From Clostridia bacterium (lineage in GTDB: Bacteria; Bacillota; Clostridia; Oscillospirales; Acutalibacteraceae), in the NCBI GenBank assembly GCA_017629275.1, contig JAGBXM010000146.1:1-49108 (forward strand): a stretch of DNA of 49,108 nt. The letters run 5' to 3'. A program made the translations under genes and the position numbers. Within the stretch, counting starts at the first letter, position 1. Each line of letters opens with the position of its first letter. Positions 26,336 through 34,763 of this stretch are shown one piece after another. The notes under the pieces were generated by a model. It saw only the letters and a list, made by a program, of their open reading frames with translations, was not told the DNA's origin and searched no databases.

Positions 26336-27907
26336 CTATTTTTTGTAAATACACGAAAAATCAACAGTTCCGTCGATTATTGAAAATCTGACGTTTTCAT
26401 ATTCAATGTCGTATATGAAAGCGGTGGGAGTATTGATTATCGGGATTATTCGGGAATTGTCCGATAAGATCTGAAGACAAGTGTTTACCGAAGCTTTGGC
26501 GGATTCGCTGTCATTGGAAATGTGGAGTTTTTGAACCGCTAGGTCAAATTTGGGGTCGTTAAGGTAAAGAGCGGATGATGTATCTGAAAAGCGTTTTAGT
26601 ATTTCATAAGCGTTGCCGGAAAAAGGAACCAACGCAATTGTGAAATTTCCTTCGTTGACCGTTTCGTTTAACTCGGTTTCGGTAGATACGGTTTTAATAT
26701 TCACGTAGGCACCGAGATTGCTTTGCCATTGTGAAACGATGTTGGTTAAAATTGTTTTGATTTCGGGGGAGTCGACGGTCAATACCTGTATGTCGGGCAA
26801 TTTTTTACCCGGAAGTTCCTTTAAAGCAGTCAAAAAATCATTGCGAGATTTTTCGGCGTCGTATTCAAAAGAGTATTTGGGAGTTGATAGAGTGTCAATA
26901 TTACTGTCGAAAACAATGCAGTTTTCGGGCAATACCGTGGTTGCGGTTTTGAAGCGTTCGCTCATATTAACCGTATATCTGGCGTGGTTTATACTTTGCG
27001 CAAATGCGGCGGTTATATTGGTGTTTGCACCGAAGTCGGTGTTAGGGTTTATGACCAGGCAGTATGATTTCAGATATGATGCATAAACCGTAAATTTGCT
27101 TGTGTCTATCTTTGAATAATCGTTCAGACTGTCAACAGTGATGCCGACCTCTCGGTCAATAATTCTTTGGACATTGGTTTTATTCTTGGCACTGACGGTT
27201 AAGAACACGTTTTCGGCAATATTTTGCCTTTCACTGACTTCTTTTGCGAGTGATAATTTCAAATGTCGGTCGGTGAGCCATTGAGAAACGTAATAGGTTC
27301 CGTTAGTCAGAATGTGTTTTCGGTCAAGTCCGTATTTTCCGCCGCAACTCTCAAAATACTCACGGTTGCACGGCATAAATATTGCACGTGTCAAGGTTGA
27401 TAAAAATGTGCTGTCGGGTTTTGTTAAGGTGTATACGATGGTTTGAGGGTCGGGCGAAGATATCCCTAAAACCGCTTCGGTATTTCCGTTTAGCCTTTCG
27501 GCGGCGCCTGAAATACATTCAAGTAAGGGAGAGTTGGGACTTGCAGTTATTGGGTCGGTGGCACGTTCAACGGCGAACAGAAAGTCATCCGCAGTAACTT
27601 TTTCACCGTTGCCCCAAGTTGCATCATTTAAAGTGAAGGTGTAGACGAGACCGTCATTGCTTACTGTATAGGTTTTAGCGAGGTCAAGCACAGCATTTCC
27701 GTTTTTATCATATTTTGTCAGTCCTCTGAAACAGTTTCTTACGGCGAGTAGCTCACCGTAAGTTTCGGCTTTTTGAGGGTCTATGTTGTAGGGCATTGTG
27801 TCAATTGCAAAGTAAAGATAGAAATTTTTGCTTGAACAGCCGCAAAGCGTGGCAGAAGTTAATATAAATATGAGTATAAGTAATATACTTGTGAATTTTT
27901 TGATCAT
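26336..27907 (-). CDS. Oligopeptide-type ABC transporter substrate-binding lipoprotein
   Basis: A family 5 extracellular solute-binding protein of 523 residues. The signal peptide (residues 1-23) ends with lipobox TLCGC. The mature N-terminus contains NIDPQKAETYGELLAVRNCFRGL followed by WGNGEKVTADDFLFAVERA, typical of OppA/DppA proteins. It should capture peptides at the cell surface for an Opp/Dpp-type importer, but no permease or ATPase gene is nearby, so it is an orphan or works with a distant transporter or sensor. Confidence 0.9.
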   Translation of the reverse strand: MIKKFTSILLILIFILTSATLCGCSSKNFYLYFAIDTMPYNIDPQKAETYGELLAVRNCFRGLTKYDKNGNAVLDLAKTYTVSNDGLVYTFTLNDATWGNGEKVTADDFLFAVERATDPITASPNSPLLECISGAAERLNGNTEAVLGISSPDPQTIVYTLTKPDSTFLSTLTRAIFMPCNREYFESCGGKYGLDRKHILTNGTYYVSQWLTDRHLKLSLAKEVSERQNIAENVFLTVSAKNKTNVQRIIDREVGITVDSLNDYSKIDTSKFTVYASYLKSYCLVINPNTDFGANTNITAAFAQSINHARYTVNMSERFKTATTVLPENCIVFDSNIDTLSTPKYSFEYDAEKSRNDFLTALKELPGKKLPDIQVLTVDSPEIKTILTNIVSQWQSNLGAYVNIKTVSTETELNETVNEGNFTIALVPFSGNAYEILKRFSDTSSALYLNDPKFDLAVQKLHISNDSESAKASVNTCLQILSDNSRIIPIINTPTAFIYDIEYENVRFSIIDGTVDFSCIYKK

Positions 27908-28041
27908 ATTTGTTGCTACCTTTAAGTGTTGATTTTTGTTTATTATATCATTGTTATAATAACGTTTTCAACCCTGTTGTTGTAAAAACTTCGGTAAATT
28001 AACAGAAGAGAAAAATATTTTTAAAATGTAAAGAAAAACAC

Positions 28042-28070
28042 TTGACAGACGGTAGTCTTATGTGTATAAT
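28042..28070 (+). promoter_or_regulatory. Promoter of the ylxM-ffh operon
   Basis: Perfect TTGACA (28042-28047), 17-base spacer, perfect TATAAT (28065-28070), 40 bases before the ylxM start. Confidence 0.88.
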
Positions 28071-28109
28071 AATCGCTGTAACGAAAAATACTTTACAGAG
28101 GTGAAAGTC

Positions 28110-28421
28110 TTGCCTAAGGATTTAAAGGTGGTTTTACTGCTTGACTATTATGGCGGACTGTTGCCTGACAAGCAGCGTCGACTTGTTGAGTATTATTACT
28201 GCGATGACCTGTCGTTAGCCGAAATATCTGAGACAGAGGATATTACCCGTCAAGGTGCAAGGGATGCTATTGTCAGGGCTGTAAAAAAACTCAACGGGTT
28301 TGAGGAAACGGTCGGTTTTGCAAAAAAATGCGATAAGGTTAAACGTGTATTTGAGAATTATGAATCCGATTCTTCGGATGAAAATTTAAAGCTTTTGAAA
28401 GAAGCAATTGATGATATGTAA
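28110..28421 (+). CDS. ylxM: YlxM-like helix-turn-helix protein
   Basis: A small cytoplasmic protein (103 residues) conserved next to ffh in Gram-positive bacteria and thought to modulate SRP. Motifs are LLDYYGGLLPDKQRRLVEYYYCDDLSLAEI and a sigma-region-4-like helix-turn-helix (ISETEDITRQGARDAIVRA). The start is taken as TTG at 28110, with GAGGTG six bases before, because family homology begins there; the frame stays open to 28062. The ffh start lies 17 bases after its stop. Confidence 0.88.
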   Translation: MPKDLKVVLLLDYYGGLLPDKQRRLVEYYYCDDLSLAEISETEDITRQGARDAIVRAVKKLNGFEETVGFAKKCDKVKRVFENYESDSSDENLKLLKEAIDDM

Positions 28422-28438
28422 GAAAGAAGGTGAATACT

Positions 28439-29800
28439 TTGGCATTTGAGGGTTTGTCTGAAAAATTGTCTGTCGCTTTTAAAAAGCTGCGTTCAAAAGG
28501 TAAACTTAGTGAAGCTGATCTTAAAGATGCTATGCGTGAAGTCCGTCTCGCATTGCTTGAGGCCGACGTTAACTATAAAGTTGCCAAGGAGTTCACCAAT
28601 AACATAGTTGAGAAGAGTATCGGCGCCAAGGTTCTTGAAAGTCTTACTCCCGCTCAGATGGTTATTAAGATAGTTCGCGACGAATTGACCGAACTTATGG
28701 GCGGCGAAGGTGCGAGACTTAATACTGCTTCTAAAATCCCGACGGTTATTCTTATGTGCGGTCTTCAGGGCTCGGGTAAAACAACACACAGTGCCAAGTT
28801 GGCCAAGCGATTGAAGGCTCAAGGTCATAGACCTATGCTTGTCGGTTGTGATATATACCGTCCCGCCGCTATTGAACAGTTGAAGGTTCTCGGTGAAAAA
28901 ATCGATGTTCCCGTTTTTGAAAAAGGCACTCAGAAGCCCGAAAAAACTGCTCTTGAAGCCGTCAAACACGCCAGAGATTACGGCAACGATTTTGTTATTC
29001 TTGATACAGCAGGACGTCTGCATATTGATACCGAGCTGATGGATGAGTTGAAACGCATCTGCAAGACGGTCGAAGTAAATGAGATTCTGCTGGTTGTCGA
29101 CTCGATGGTCGGTCAGGATGCCGTAAACATTGCAAAATCGTTTAATGAAGTTCTTGAAATTTCAGGTGTTATTCTTACTAAACTTGACGGCGATACACGT
29201 GGCGGTGCCGCGCTTTCGGTCAAGTCGGTTATCGGTAAGCCCATTAAGTTTATCGGTACGGGTGAAAAGATCGACGATCTTGAAGAGTTCCATCCCGACA
29301 GAATGGCTTCGAGAATTCTCGGTATGGGTGACGTTTTGTCACTTATTGAGAAGGTTGAGACGCAGATCGATGAAAAGCAGGCTTTGGAAGCTGCAAGAAA
29401 GCTTGAAGAAAACAAGTTTGATTTAAATGATCTTCTTGATCAGTTTCAACAGATCAAGAAAATGGGCAATATAAAGCAATTGCTTCAGATGATGCCGGGT
29501 GTCGGCAATCAGGTCAATGATTTGGATATCGACGATAAGCAAATGGCGAGAGTTGAGGCGATAATTACCTCAATGACTCCGAAAGAACGCGCCAAACCCG
29601 ATATCCTTAATGCATCCCGCAGAAAAAGAATTGCTGCAGGTTGCGGACAGAAGGTTGAGGACGTCAACCGTCTTATCAGACAGTATGAACAGATGAAAAA
29701 AATGTTCAAACAGATGAGCGGTAAGGGTCTCAAACGTAAAATGAGAGGTATGCCGGGCGGTTTCCCGATGTCAGGTATGCCGAACGATTTTAAATTTTGA
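28439..29800 (+). CDS. ffh: Signal recognition particle GTPase Ffh
   Basis: Binds the signal sequences of nascent membrane proteins and, with 4.5S/scRNA and FtsY, targets ribosomes to the membrane. The N domain (1-85) begins MAFEGLSEKL; the G domain carries GLQGSGKTT, DTAGR and TKLDG; the methionine-rich M domain ends GGFPMSGMPNDF. The start is TTG at 28439: AAGGTG lies just upstream and the protein then begins with the family's usual MAFEGL. Length is 453 residues. ylxM-ffh-rpsP-khpA-rimM-trmD forms a conserved operon. Confidence 0.96.
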   Translation: MAFEGLSEKLSVAFKKLRSKGKLSEADLKDAMREVRLALLEADVNYKVAKEFTNNIVEKSIGAKVLESLTPAQMVIKIVRDELTELMGGEGARLNTASKIPTVILMCGLQGSGKTTHSAKLAKRLKAQGHRPMLVGCDIYRPAAIEQLKVLGEKIDVPVFEKGTQKPEKTALEAVKHARDYGNDFVILDTAGRLHIDTELMDELKRICKTVEVNEILLVVDSMVGQDAVNIAKSFNEVLEISGVILTKLDGDTRGGAALSVKSVIGKPIKFIGTGEKIDDLEEFHPDRMASRILGMGDVLSLIEKVETQIDEKQALEAARKLEENKFDLNDLLDQFQQIKKMGNIKQLLQMMPGVGNQVNDLDIDDKQMARVEAIITSMTPKERAKPDILNASRRKRIAAGCGQKVEDVNRLIRQYEQMKKMFKQMSGKGLKRKMRGMPGGFPMSGMPNDFKF

Positions 29801-29849
29801 TATTTAATGGTTAATCCATTGATAAATAAAATGCAGGAGGTGCAGTATA

Positions 29850-30089
29850 ATGGTTAAGATCAGACTTTGCCGTATGGGTGCTAAGAAGGCTCCTTTCTAC
29901 CGTGTAGTTGTTGCTGATTCCAGATTCCCCCGTGACGGTCGTTTCATCGAGTCTATCGGTTATTACAACCCTATGACCGAGCCCGCTACCGTTCAGATCG
30001 ACGCTGAGGCAGCAAAGAAGTGGATCGCAAACGGCGCACAGCTTACCGATACCGTTAAGGATCTTCTTAAAAAGAACAATGTTCTCTAA
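29850..30089 (+). CDS. rpsP: 30S ribosomal protein S16
   Basis: A small-subunit protein needed for 30S assembly. The 79-residue sequence begins [20 protein letters not shown], the hallmark of S16, and contains [12 protein letters not shown] and GYYNP. A strong GGAGGTG precedes the ATG. The codon usage is richer in GC third positions than that of its neighbours, consistent with high expression. Confidence 0.97.
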   Translation: MVKIRLCRMGAKKAPFYRVVVADSRFPRDGRFIESIGYYNPMTEPATVQIDAEAAKKWIANGAQLTDTVKDLLKKNNVL

Positions 30090-30125
30090 TTTCTGAGGAC
30101 TTGTGAACTTCACAGGAGAATTGTT

Positions 30126-30359
30126 ATGACAGAATTGCTTGTCACTATTGTTTCGGGTCTTGTTTCACAGCCCGACAGTGTAACCGTTACCGTGGACGAG
30201 CCTAATGAAGAGGGTGTTACCGTATACCATCTTCACGTAGCTGAAAACGATATGGGTCGTGTTATCGGTAAACAGGGAAGGATCGCAAAGGCTATCCGCG
30301 TTGTAATGCGTGCCGCTGCGAACCGCAACAATGAAAAAATCGCCGTTGAGATCGATTGA
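30126..30359 (+). CDS. khpA: KH-domain RNA-binding protein KhpA
   Basis: A 77-residue KH-domain protein (YlqC) which with KhpB binds RNA and affects cell division or elongation in Gram-positive bacteria. The KH loop is GRVIGKQGRIAKAIR, the GxxG motif being GKQG. It lies 36 bases downstream of rpsP with AGGAGAA before the ATG. Confidence 0.94.
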   Translation: MTELLVTIVSGLVSQPDSVTVTVDEPNEEGVTVYHLHVAENDMGRVIGKQGRIAKAIRVVMRAAANRNNEKIAVEID

Positions 30360-30386
30360 TCTTACGGCGTCTTTTCAAGAAATTAT

Positions 30387-30414
30387 GCCCCTTAGAGCGT
30401 TGCTTCTGAGGGGC
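30387..30414 (+). other. Intercistronic hairpin between khpA and rimM
   Basis: GCCCCTTAGA pairs with TCTGAGGGGC (ten pairs, one wobble) around an eight-base loop. No T-run follows, so it is more likely an RNA-processing or stability element than a terminator. Confidence 0.55.
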
Positions 30415-30450
30415 GTTCTGATATATTATTAAAGATATTTGGAGGTAGCC

Positions 30451-30963
30451 ATGCCTAAGAAATATTTACAGGCGGGTAAAATTGTCGGAACACATGGTGT
30501 GCGCGGTGAAATGCGCGTACAGCCTTGGTGCGACGGACCTGAGTTTCTGTCAGGCTTCAAAAAACTATATACCGATAAAGACGGTGGTTGTAAATTGACC
30601 GTTAAAGTCCGTGCACACGGTAATATCTGCCTTGTCAAGGCTGATAGTATCGATTCGATCGAGGATGCAGAAAAACTCCGCGGTACCGTTTTATATATTG
30701 ACCGTGCCGACTGCAAACTTCCTGAAGGAAGTTATTTTATTGAGGATATAATCGGTTGTAAAGCCGTTGATGATAACACAAAAGAGGAGTTAGGGTTTGT
30801 AAGTGACGTGTCATCTACTGGCGCTAACGACGTATGGCACATTAAACGTAACGGCAATGAATATCTTATTCCCAATGTCCCCGTGTTTGTAAAAAGTGTT
30901 GATATTGAAGCGGGAATAGTTTATATCACACCGTTAGAAGGAACATTTGATGATGAAGATTGA
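30451..30963 (+). CDS. rimM: 16S rRNA processing/ribosome maturation factor RimM
   Basis: Assists maturation of the 30S head with S19. The 170-residue protein has the N-terminal RimM barrel (KIVGTHGVRGEMRV) and the C-terminal PRC-like barrel (ELGFVSDV ... NEYLIPNVPVFV). ATG 30451 is chosen because GGAGG lies directly upstream; the TTG at 30439 overlaps that RBS. Its end overlaps the trmD start. Confidence 0.95.
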   Translation: MPKKYLQAGKIVGTHGVRGEMRVQPWCDGPEFLSGFKKLYTDKDGGCKLTVKVRAHGNICLVKADSIDSIEDAEKLRGTVLYIDRADCKLPEGSYFIEDIIGCKAVDDNTKEELGFVSDVSSTGANDVWHIKRNGNEYLIPNVPVFVKSVDIEAGIVYITPLEGTFDDED

Positions 30964-31642
30964 TATATTGACATTGTTTCCCGAAATGTGTGAAGCGGTA
31001 TTTTCCGAAAGTATAATCGGAAGGGCGAGAAGTGCGGGAATAATATCGGTTGAAGCACATAATATCCGTGACTTTGCCAACAATAAGCACAACCGTGTTG
31101 ATGATGCACCGTACGGCGGCGGTAAAGGAATGGTAATGCAGGCTGAACCCATTTACCAATGCTTTAAAAGTCTTTACAGCGAGGATGAACCCAAACCGCG
31201 CCTTATTTATATGTCACCAAAAGGTAAAACTTTTTGTCAGAGTGACGCGCAAAGACTTGCGGAATATGATAGAATAGTTCTGCTTTGCGGTCATTACGAG
31301 GGTGTCGATCAGCGCGTTATCGACGAAATTGTCGATGAAGAGATTTCGGTTGGTGACTTTGTATTAACCGGCGGCGAGCTTCCTGCACTGGTTGTTACCG
31401 ATGCCGTTTGCAGGATGATTCCGGGTGTTTTGGCAGAGGATATTTGCTTTCAGGAGGAAAGCCATTTTAACGGTCTTTTGGAGTATCCGCAGTATACTCG
31501 TCCTGAGGAATGGCACGGTTTAAGGGTGCCTGACGTACTGCTTTCGGGGCATCATTCCAATATTAAAAAGTGGCGTGATCAACAGTCTCTTGAGGTAACA
31601 AAAAAAATGCGTCCGGACCTCTTAAAAGATGATAAATCTTAA
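30950..31642 (+). CDS. trmD: tRNA (guanine-N1)-methyltransferase TrmD, canonical operon copy
   Basis: Methylates G37 of tRNAs reading CUN, CCN and CGG, preventing +1 frameshifting. This is a SPOUT methyltransferase with the trefoil-knot signature GHYEGVDQRVIDE, GDFVLTGGELPA and the catalytic loop EESHFNGLLEYPQYTRP. It overlaps rimM by 14 bases. Adjacent ATGs at 30950 and 30953 (and a TTG at 30947) are possible; AAGGA at 30938-30942 suits 30950 best. rplS, which usually follows trmD, is missing. A second trmD lies at 34998. Confidence 0.95.
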   Translation: MMKIDILTLFPEMCEAVFSESIIGRARSAGIISVEAHNIRDFANNKHNRVDDAPYGGGKGMVMQAEPIYQCFKSLYSEDEPKPRLIYMSPKGKTFCQSDAQRLAEYDRIVLLCGHYEGVDQRVIDEIVDEEISVGDFVLTGGELPALVVTDAVCRMIPGVLAEDICFQEESHFNGLLEYPQYTRPEEWHGLRVPDVLLSGHHSNIKKWRDQQSLEVTKKMRPDLLKDDKS

Positions 31643-31765
31643 AAATTTTATTGATATGATATAAAATTTTCGTGTTTGCTATGTTGATTTTCAACAAACG
31701 ACGTTGATTATTTTTGTTTTTATTTGTCGCAATACGAAATTTTGACGATTTCAAAAAAGTAATTG

Positions 31766-31793
31766 TTGACTATTAGACATAATGTGGTATAAT
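31766..31793 (+). promoter_or_regulatory. Extended -10 promoter of the HPr gene
   Basis: TTGACT (31766-31771), 16-base spacer, TATAAT (31788-31793) preceded by TGG (extended -10). Spacer and hexamers are near consensus. Confidence 0.8.
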
Positions 31794-31800
31794 GGTTTTA

Positions 31801-31828
31801 ACAAAAAGGCACTATATAGTGTTTTTGT
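31801..31828 (+). other. Hairpin at the very 5' end of the HPr transcript
   Basis: ACAAAAA and TTTTTGT arms enclose the palindrome CACTATATAGTG with a GG bulge. It begins about eight bases after the -10 element, so it sits at or near the transcript's 5' end and may protect or regulate the mRNA. Confidence 0.5.
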
Positions 31829-31901
31829 CTGTAAAATGGTAATAAATCTTGTTTCCGTCGTTTAGTTCGGCGGTATCACAGTAAGACAAGGAGTAGTTAT
31901 T

Positions 31902-32165
31902 ATGTTTGTTAAAGATGTTGTCGTTCAGAATCAGGTTGGTCTCCACGCACGTCCCGCTACATTCTTCATCCAGAAGGCCAATGAGTTTAAGTCTTCCATC
32001 TGGGTAGAGAAAGAAGAGCGCCGCGTCAACGCAAAGAGCCTTCTCGGTGTTCTGTCACTCGGTATCGTTGGCGGTACTTCCATCCGTATTATTGCTGACG
32101 GTAGCGACGAGCAACAGGCTGTTGAGGGTCTTGTAGCCCTTGTAGAGTCGGGTTTTGCTGAGTAA
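31902..32165 (+). CDS. ptsH: HPr-family phosphocarrier protein
   Basis: An 87-residue HPr protein. The active-site histidine is in GLHARPA (His15 position), and the regulatory serine region NAKSLLGVLSLGI matches the Ser46 site phosphorylated by HPr kinase in Firmicutes, pointing to a role in PTS transport and catabolite control. AAGGAG precedes the ATG. No ptsI is nearby, so it is a separate monocistronic unit as in many clostridia; a Crh-like role is not excluded, but the His is retained. Confidence 0.93.
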   Translation: MFVKDVVVQNQVGLHARPATFFIQKANEFKSSIWVEKEERRVNAKSLLGVLSLGIVGGTSIRIIADGSDEQQAVEGLVALVESGFAE

Positions 32166-32180
32166 TTTATTTTACAAGAA

Positions 32181-32227
32181 AACAAGCAGTAGGAAGTGTA
32201 AAGCTTCTTACTGCTTGTTCTTTTTTT
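32181..32227 (+). terminator. Terminator of the HPr gene
   Basis: AACAAGCAGTAGGAAG pairs with CTTCTTACTGCTTGTT (one wobble), followed by CTTTTTTT. Confidence 0.9.
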
Positions 32228-32234
32228 ATTCGTT

Positions 32235-32687
32235 TTATCCCATTAAACATCGTGGCGTTGCACGACCGTTGTAAGGTATTTCGGTAAAACCTTTGTTGTT
32301 AATTGCACAGTTTATTAGTTTTTTAGTGAGGTCGGGGATATCTTCGTGACCGTTGACTTCTGACAACGGCAACCATACAACTTCGTTGTTTTCGTCATTA
32401 TCGGGGTGGGCATCTCCCGAAACATATTCGACGCGAAACACCGCATACCAATCGTTGATCTGAAAACGCATTCCGATAAGTTCCTTGACCTCGATCTCAA
32501 GGTCAACCTCTTCACGGTATTCACGCTTTAAGGCGGTTTCGGGCATCTCATCGTTGTTGATATAGCCGCCGGGGATTATCAGCATACCCTTGCCACCACC
32601 GTATGTATGACGCGCAAGCAGGACTTTACCGTCAACGATGCAAACACCTGCAACGCTTCGGTTCCAACAAGTATTTTCTCCGTTCAT
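32235..32687 (-). CDS. Nudix hydrolase
   Basis: A 150-residue hydrolase of nucleoside-diphosphate-linked compounds. The Nudix box runs from GGYINNDEMPETALKREY to REEVDLEI; the GX5EX7REUXEE core is present but the final glycine is replaced by Asp. The substrate is unknown. GGAAG lies upstream of the ATG. It is convergent to ptsH and divergent from the uxa relic. Confidence 0.87.
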   Translation of the reverse strand: MNGENTCWNRSVAGVCIVDGKVLLARHTYGGGKGMLIIPGGYINNDEMPETALKREYREEVDLEIEVKELIGMRFQINDWYAVFRVEYVSGDAHPDNDENNEVVWLPLSEVNGHEDIPDLTKKLINCAINNKGFTEIPYNGRATPRCLMG

Positions 32688-32846
32688 ATAAACACTTCCT
32701 TGTTTAGTTTCCTAAATATTTTCCATCTTTAGAATCGATTTGTCAAGAGTATTTATATAATAATATTTTTTGTGTTAAAAACTGTTGTTTTTAGAATTAG
32801 AAGAGTTTATACTAAAACAAATAGTAATTGTTATCAGGTGGATTAT

Positions 32847-33413
32847 ATGCGTTCAATTTGTGAAAACGGAATCAAAAAGACCGAAAGACCTATTAAGGTT
32901 TTGCAGTTCGGAGAGGGCAATTTTTTGCGTTGTTTTGTTGACGAGAATCCGTCACCCGGTAACAAAGAGGGTGGAATTACAACTCTTGCCGATAAATCTT
33001 TGGGATGTGTGCAAAAAGGCGGTACGGCTCCTGTTGAGGACGTTCTTCAGTACGGTCAACAAGTGTGTAGGAAAGGTTTATCTTTGCTGAGTGCACCGGG
33101 TAACGATCTTGTGGCATCTTGCGCACTAATGGCTTCGGGAGTGCATATTATACTGTTTACAACAGGCCGAGGTACACCGTTTGGTTGTCCCGTGCCGACC
33201 GTTAAAATTTCGAGTAATAGCACGCTTTATAATAAAAAGAATGCTTGGATAGATTTTGATGCGGGTCGATTGCTTAACGGAGAATCTTTTGAAACGTTGG
33301 AAGATGAATTGTATGATTATATTATTAAGATTGCGTCGGGTGAGACGTTTGCTAAATCCGAAACGCTTGATAACCGTGATTTGAGTATTTTTAAAGACGG
33401 TGTTACACTTTAA
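32847..33413 (+). pseudogene. Chimeric relic: uxaB 5' end fused in frame to uxaA 3' end
   Basis: The 188-codon frame joins two unrelated enzymes. Codons 1-32 match the start of tagaturonate reductase UxaB (ERPIKVLQFGEGNFLRCFVD, the Rossmann nucleotide-binding loop). From about codon 33 (NPSPGNKEGGITTLADKS) to the end the sequence matches the C-terminal third of altronate dehydratase UxaA (SLGCVQKGGTAPVEDVLQYG, LLSAPGNDLVAS, FTTGRGTPFG, IFKDGVTL). Neither could work alone. The simplest reading is a single large deletion between adjacent uxaB and uxaA genes. GGTGG precedes the ATG, so it may still be translated. Confidence 0.85.
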
Positions 33414-33416
33414 TAA

Positions 33417-33448
33417 AAGAAGTCGGCTCGTTACTGAGCCGACTTCTT
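33417..33448. terminator. Bidirectional terminator overlapping the MFS gene end
   Basis: AAGAAGTCGGCTC pairs with GAGCCGACTTCTT around a six-base loop. It follows the uxa relic and overlaps the stop of the minus-strand MFS gene. Confidence 0.85.
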
Positions 33449-34666
33449 GCTTTTATGTAAAATTGAATAGATAATTATACCGATGAAAGGAAAGAGCATT
33501 CCGCAGATCATACCGAGCTTCATTCCGAGCTGTTCGGGCGTGATACTAAGTACGTTGCTTAATTCAACAGCCTGCGGTATTTCAATTACCGTATCTGTTA
33601 TAATGCCGACTAACTGAGGGCCGATTGATGCTCCAAAGTCACCGCCTGCCGCCATTAAGGCGAATATAAATACACCGCCGTGTGGGAATTTGTCAGAAGC
33701 CACTATCAGTGAACCCGGCCACATCATCGAGGTGCATAAGCCTGTGAATGCACAGGCTAAAAGACCGATAATGGCAATATTTGAAACTGCGGCGGTAAGA
33801 TAACAAAGTGTTGCTCCAATAGCGCCAAGTAACAATACTTTAGTAATATTTTTACCGACCTTGGAATATAGAGTTCGTCCGATTCCCAGTGTTACGGCAA
33901 ACATAGCAACACCGAATATATCACCCCATAATTTGGGAATACCGAGGGCTTGTTCGAGGTAACCCGAAGCCCATTGTGCCATTGTCACTTCGCTGGCACC
34001 GCCCAAGAAAATAGCAAAAAAACATAACCAAAGTGTTTTGTTTTTCAACTGATGTAATGCACCCGAAGTCTTTTCGGGTGTTTCCATTTCGGGCATTTTG
34101 GTTCGGGTGAACATTATGGCCGAAATAAGTGGTACAGCCATAAAAGCAATAACCATCCATTGCCAATACTTCTGTCCCAAAAGTTTTATAAAGACGGTGA
34201 AAATGACAACGAAGAAAACGACACCCCAGGCATAGATTGAATGAAGTTTGCTCATTTCACGGTCGGGATCGTCTGAAGGCAATGCGGCGATGGTGGGACT
34301 GATCAGAACCTCCGCAAGACCTGCACCGAGCGAGAAAATGACTGTTCCGATTACCAATCCAAGATAAATTGCATTTGGAAAAAGCCAGGGTGTTGCCGCA
34401 AACATCAACATACCCAACATTGCTATGCAAGGCATTAGTTTCACGGTTAAAGGTATGTTGAATTTGTGCGAGAAGAAAGAAAATATAAGGTCAATGGTCA
34501 ATTGGGTTACAAAGTTTATTAAAACTAGCGTTCCCAAAAGAGAGTATGAAATGCCGTAAAGTTCTCGGAATGTCAAAAACAACAACGGCGACATATTGCC
34601 GACTATCGACATTGTCACGTTCGACATATAACAGGCAAATTTTAAGATTTTGGCATTTAGTTTCAT
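33431..34666 (-). CDS. Major facilitator superfamily transporter
   Basis: A 411-residue membrane protein with about 12 hydrophobic segments, predicted to import a small solute, probably a sugar or sugar acid. It begins MKLNAKILKFACYMSNV. The ATG at 34666 has GGGGATG upstream; the frame extends to 34774, but the extra 36 residues are encoded by the hairpin block and are not protein-like. Its position beside the uxa relic suggests, without proof, that it was a hexuronate or related transporter. Confidence 0.85.
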   Translation of the reverse strand: MKLNAKILKFACYMSNVTMSIVGNMSPLLFLTFRELYGISYSLLGTLVLINFVTQLTIDLIFSFFSHKFNIPLTVKLMPCIAMLGMLMFAATPWLFPNAIYLGLVIGTVIFSLGAGLAEVLISPTIAALPSDDPDREMSKLHSIYAWGVVFFVVIFTVFIKLLGQKYWQWMVIAFMAVPLISAIMFTRTKMPEMETPEKTSGALHQLKNKTLWLCFFAIFLGGASEVTMAQWASGYLEQALGIPKLWGDIFGVAMFAVTLGIGRTLYSKVGKNITKVLLLGAIGATLCYLTAAVSNIAIIGLLACAFTGLCTSMMWPGSLIVASDKFPHGGVFIFALMAAGGDFGASIGPQLVGIITDTVIEIPQAVELSNVLSITPEQLGMKLGMICGMLFPFIGIIIYSILHKSKKSAQ

Positions 34667-34694
34667 AGTATCATCCCCATAATGATTGTAATTT

Positions 34695-34763
34695 GTCGAA
34701 ACGCTGAATAGTGTTTCGACAGCCGATGAAATCGGCTGTCCCATTTTGAATTTTCGAAATGGG
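34695..34763 (-). repeat. Three back-to-back hairpins upstream of the MFS gene
   Basis: Hairpin 1: GTCGAAAC/GTTTCGAC (34695-34720). Hairpin 2: GACAGCCGAT/ATCGGCTGTC with a three-base loop (34718-34740), sharing three bases with hairpin 1. Hairpin 3: near-perfect palindrome 34740-34763 with CCCATTT/AAATGGG arms. Together they fill 69 bases without gaps. They are in the likely 5' leader or promoter region of the MFS transporter and match no riboswitch I know. Confidence 0.6.

Noticed and set aside
30387..30414. Terminator splitting the rpsP-khpA and rimM-trmD genes
   Set aside because: The hairpin lacks a T-run and the gene order is a conserved operon, so termination there is not supported.
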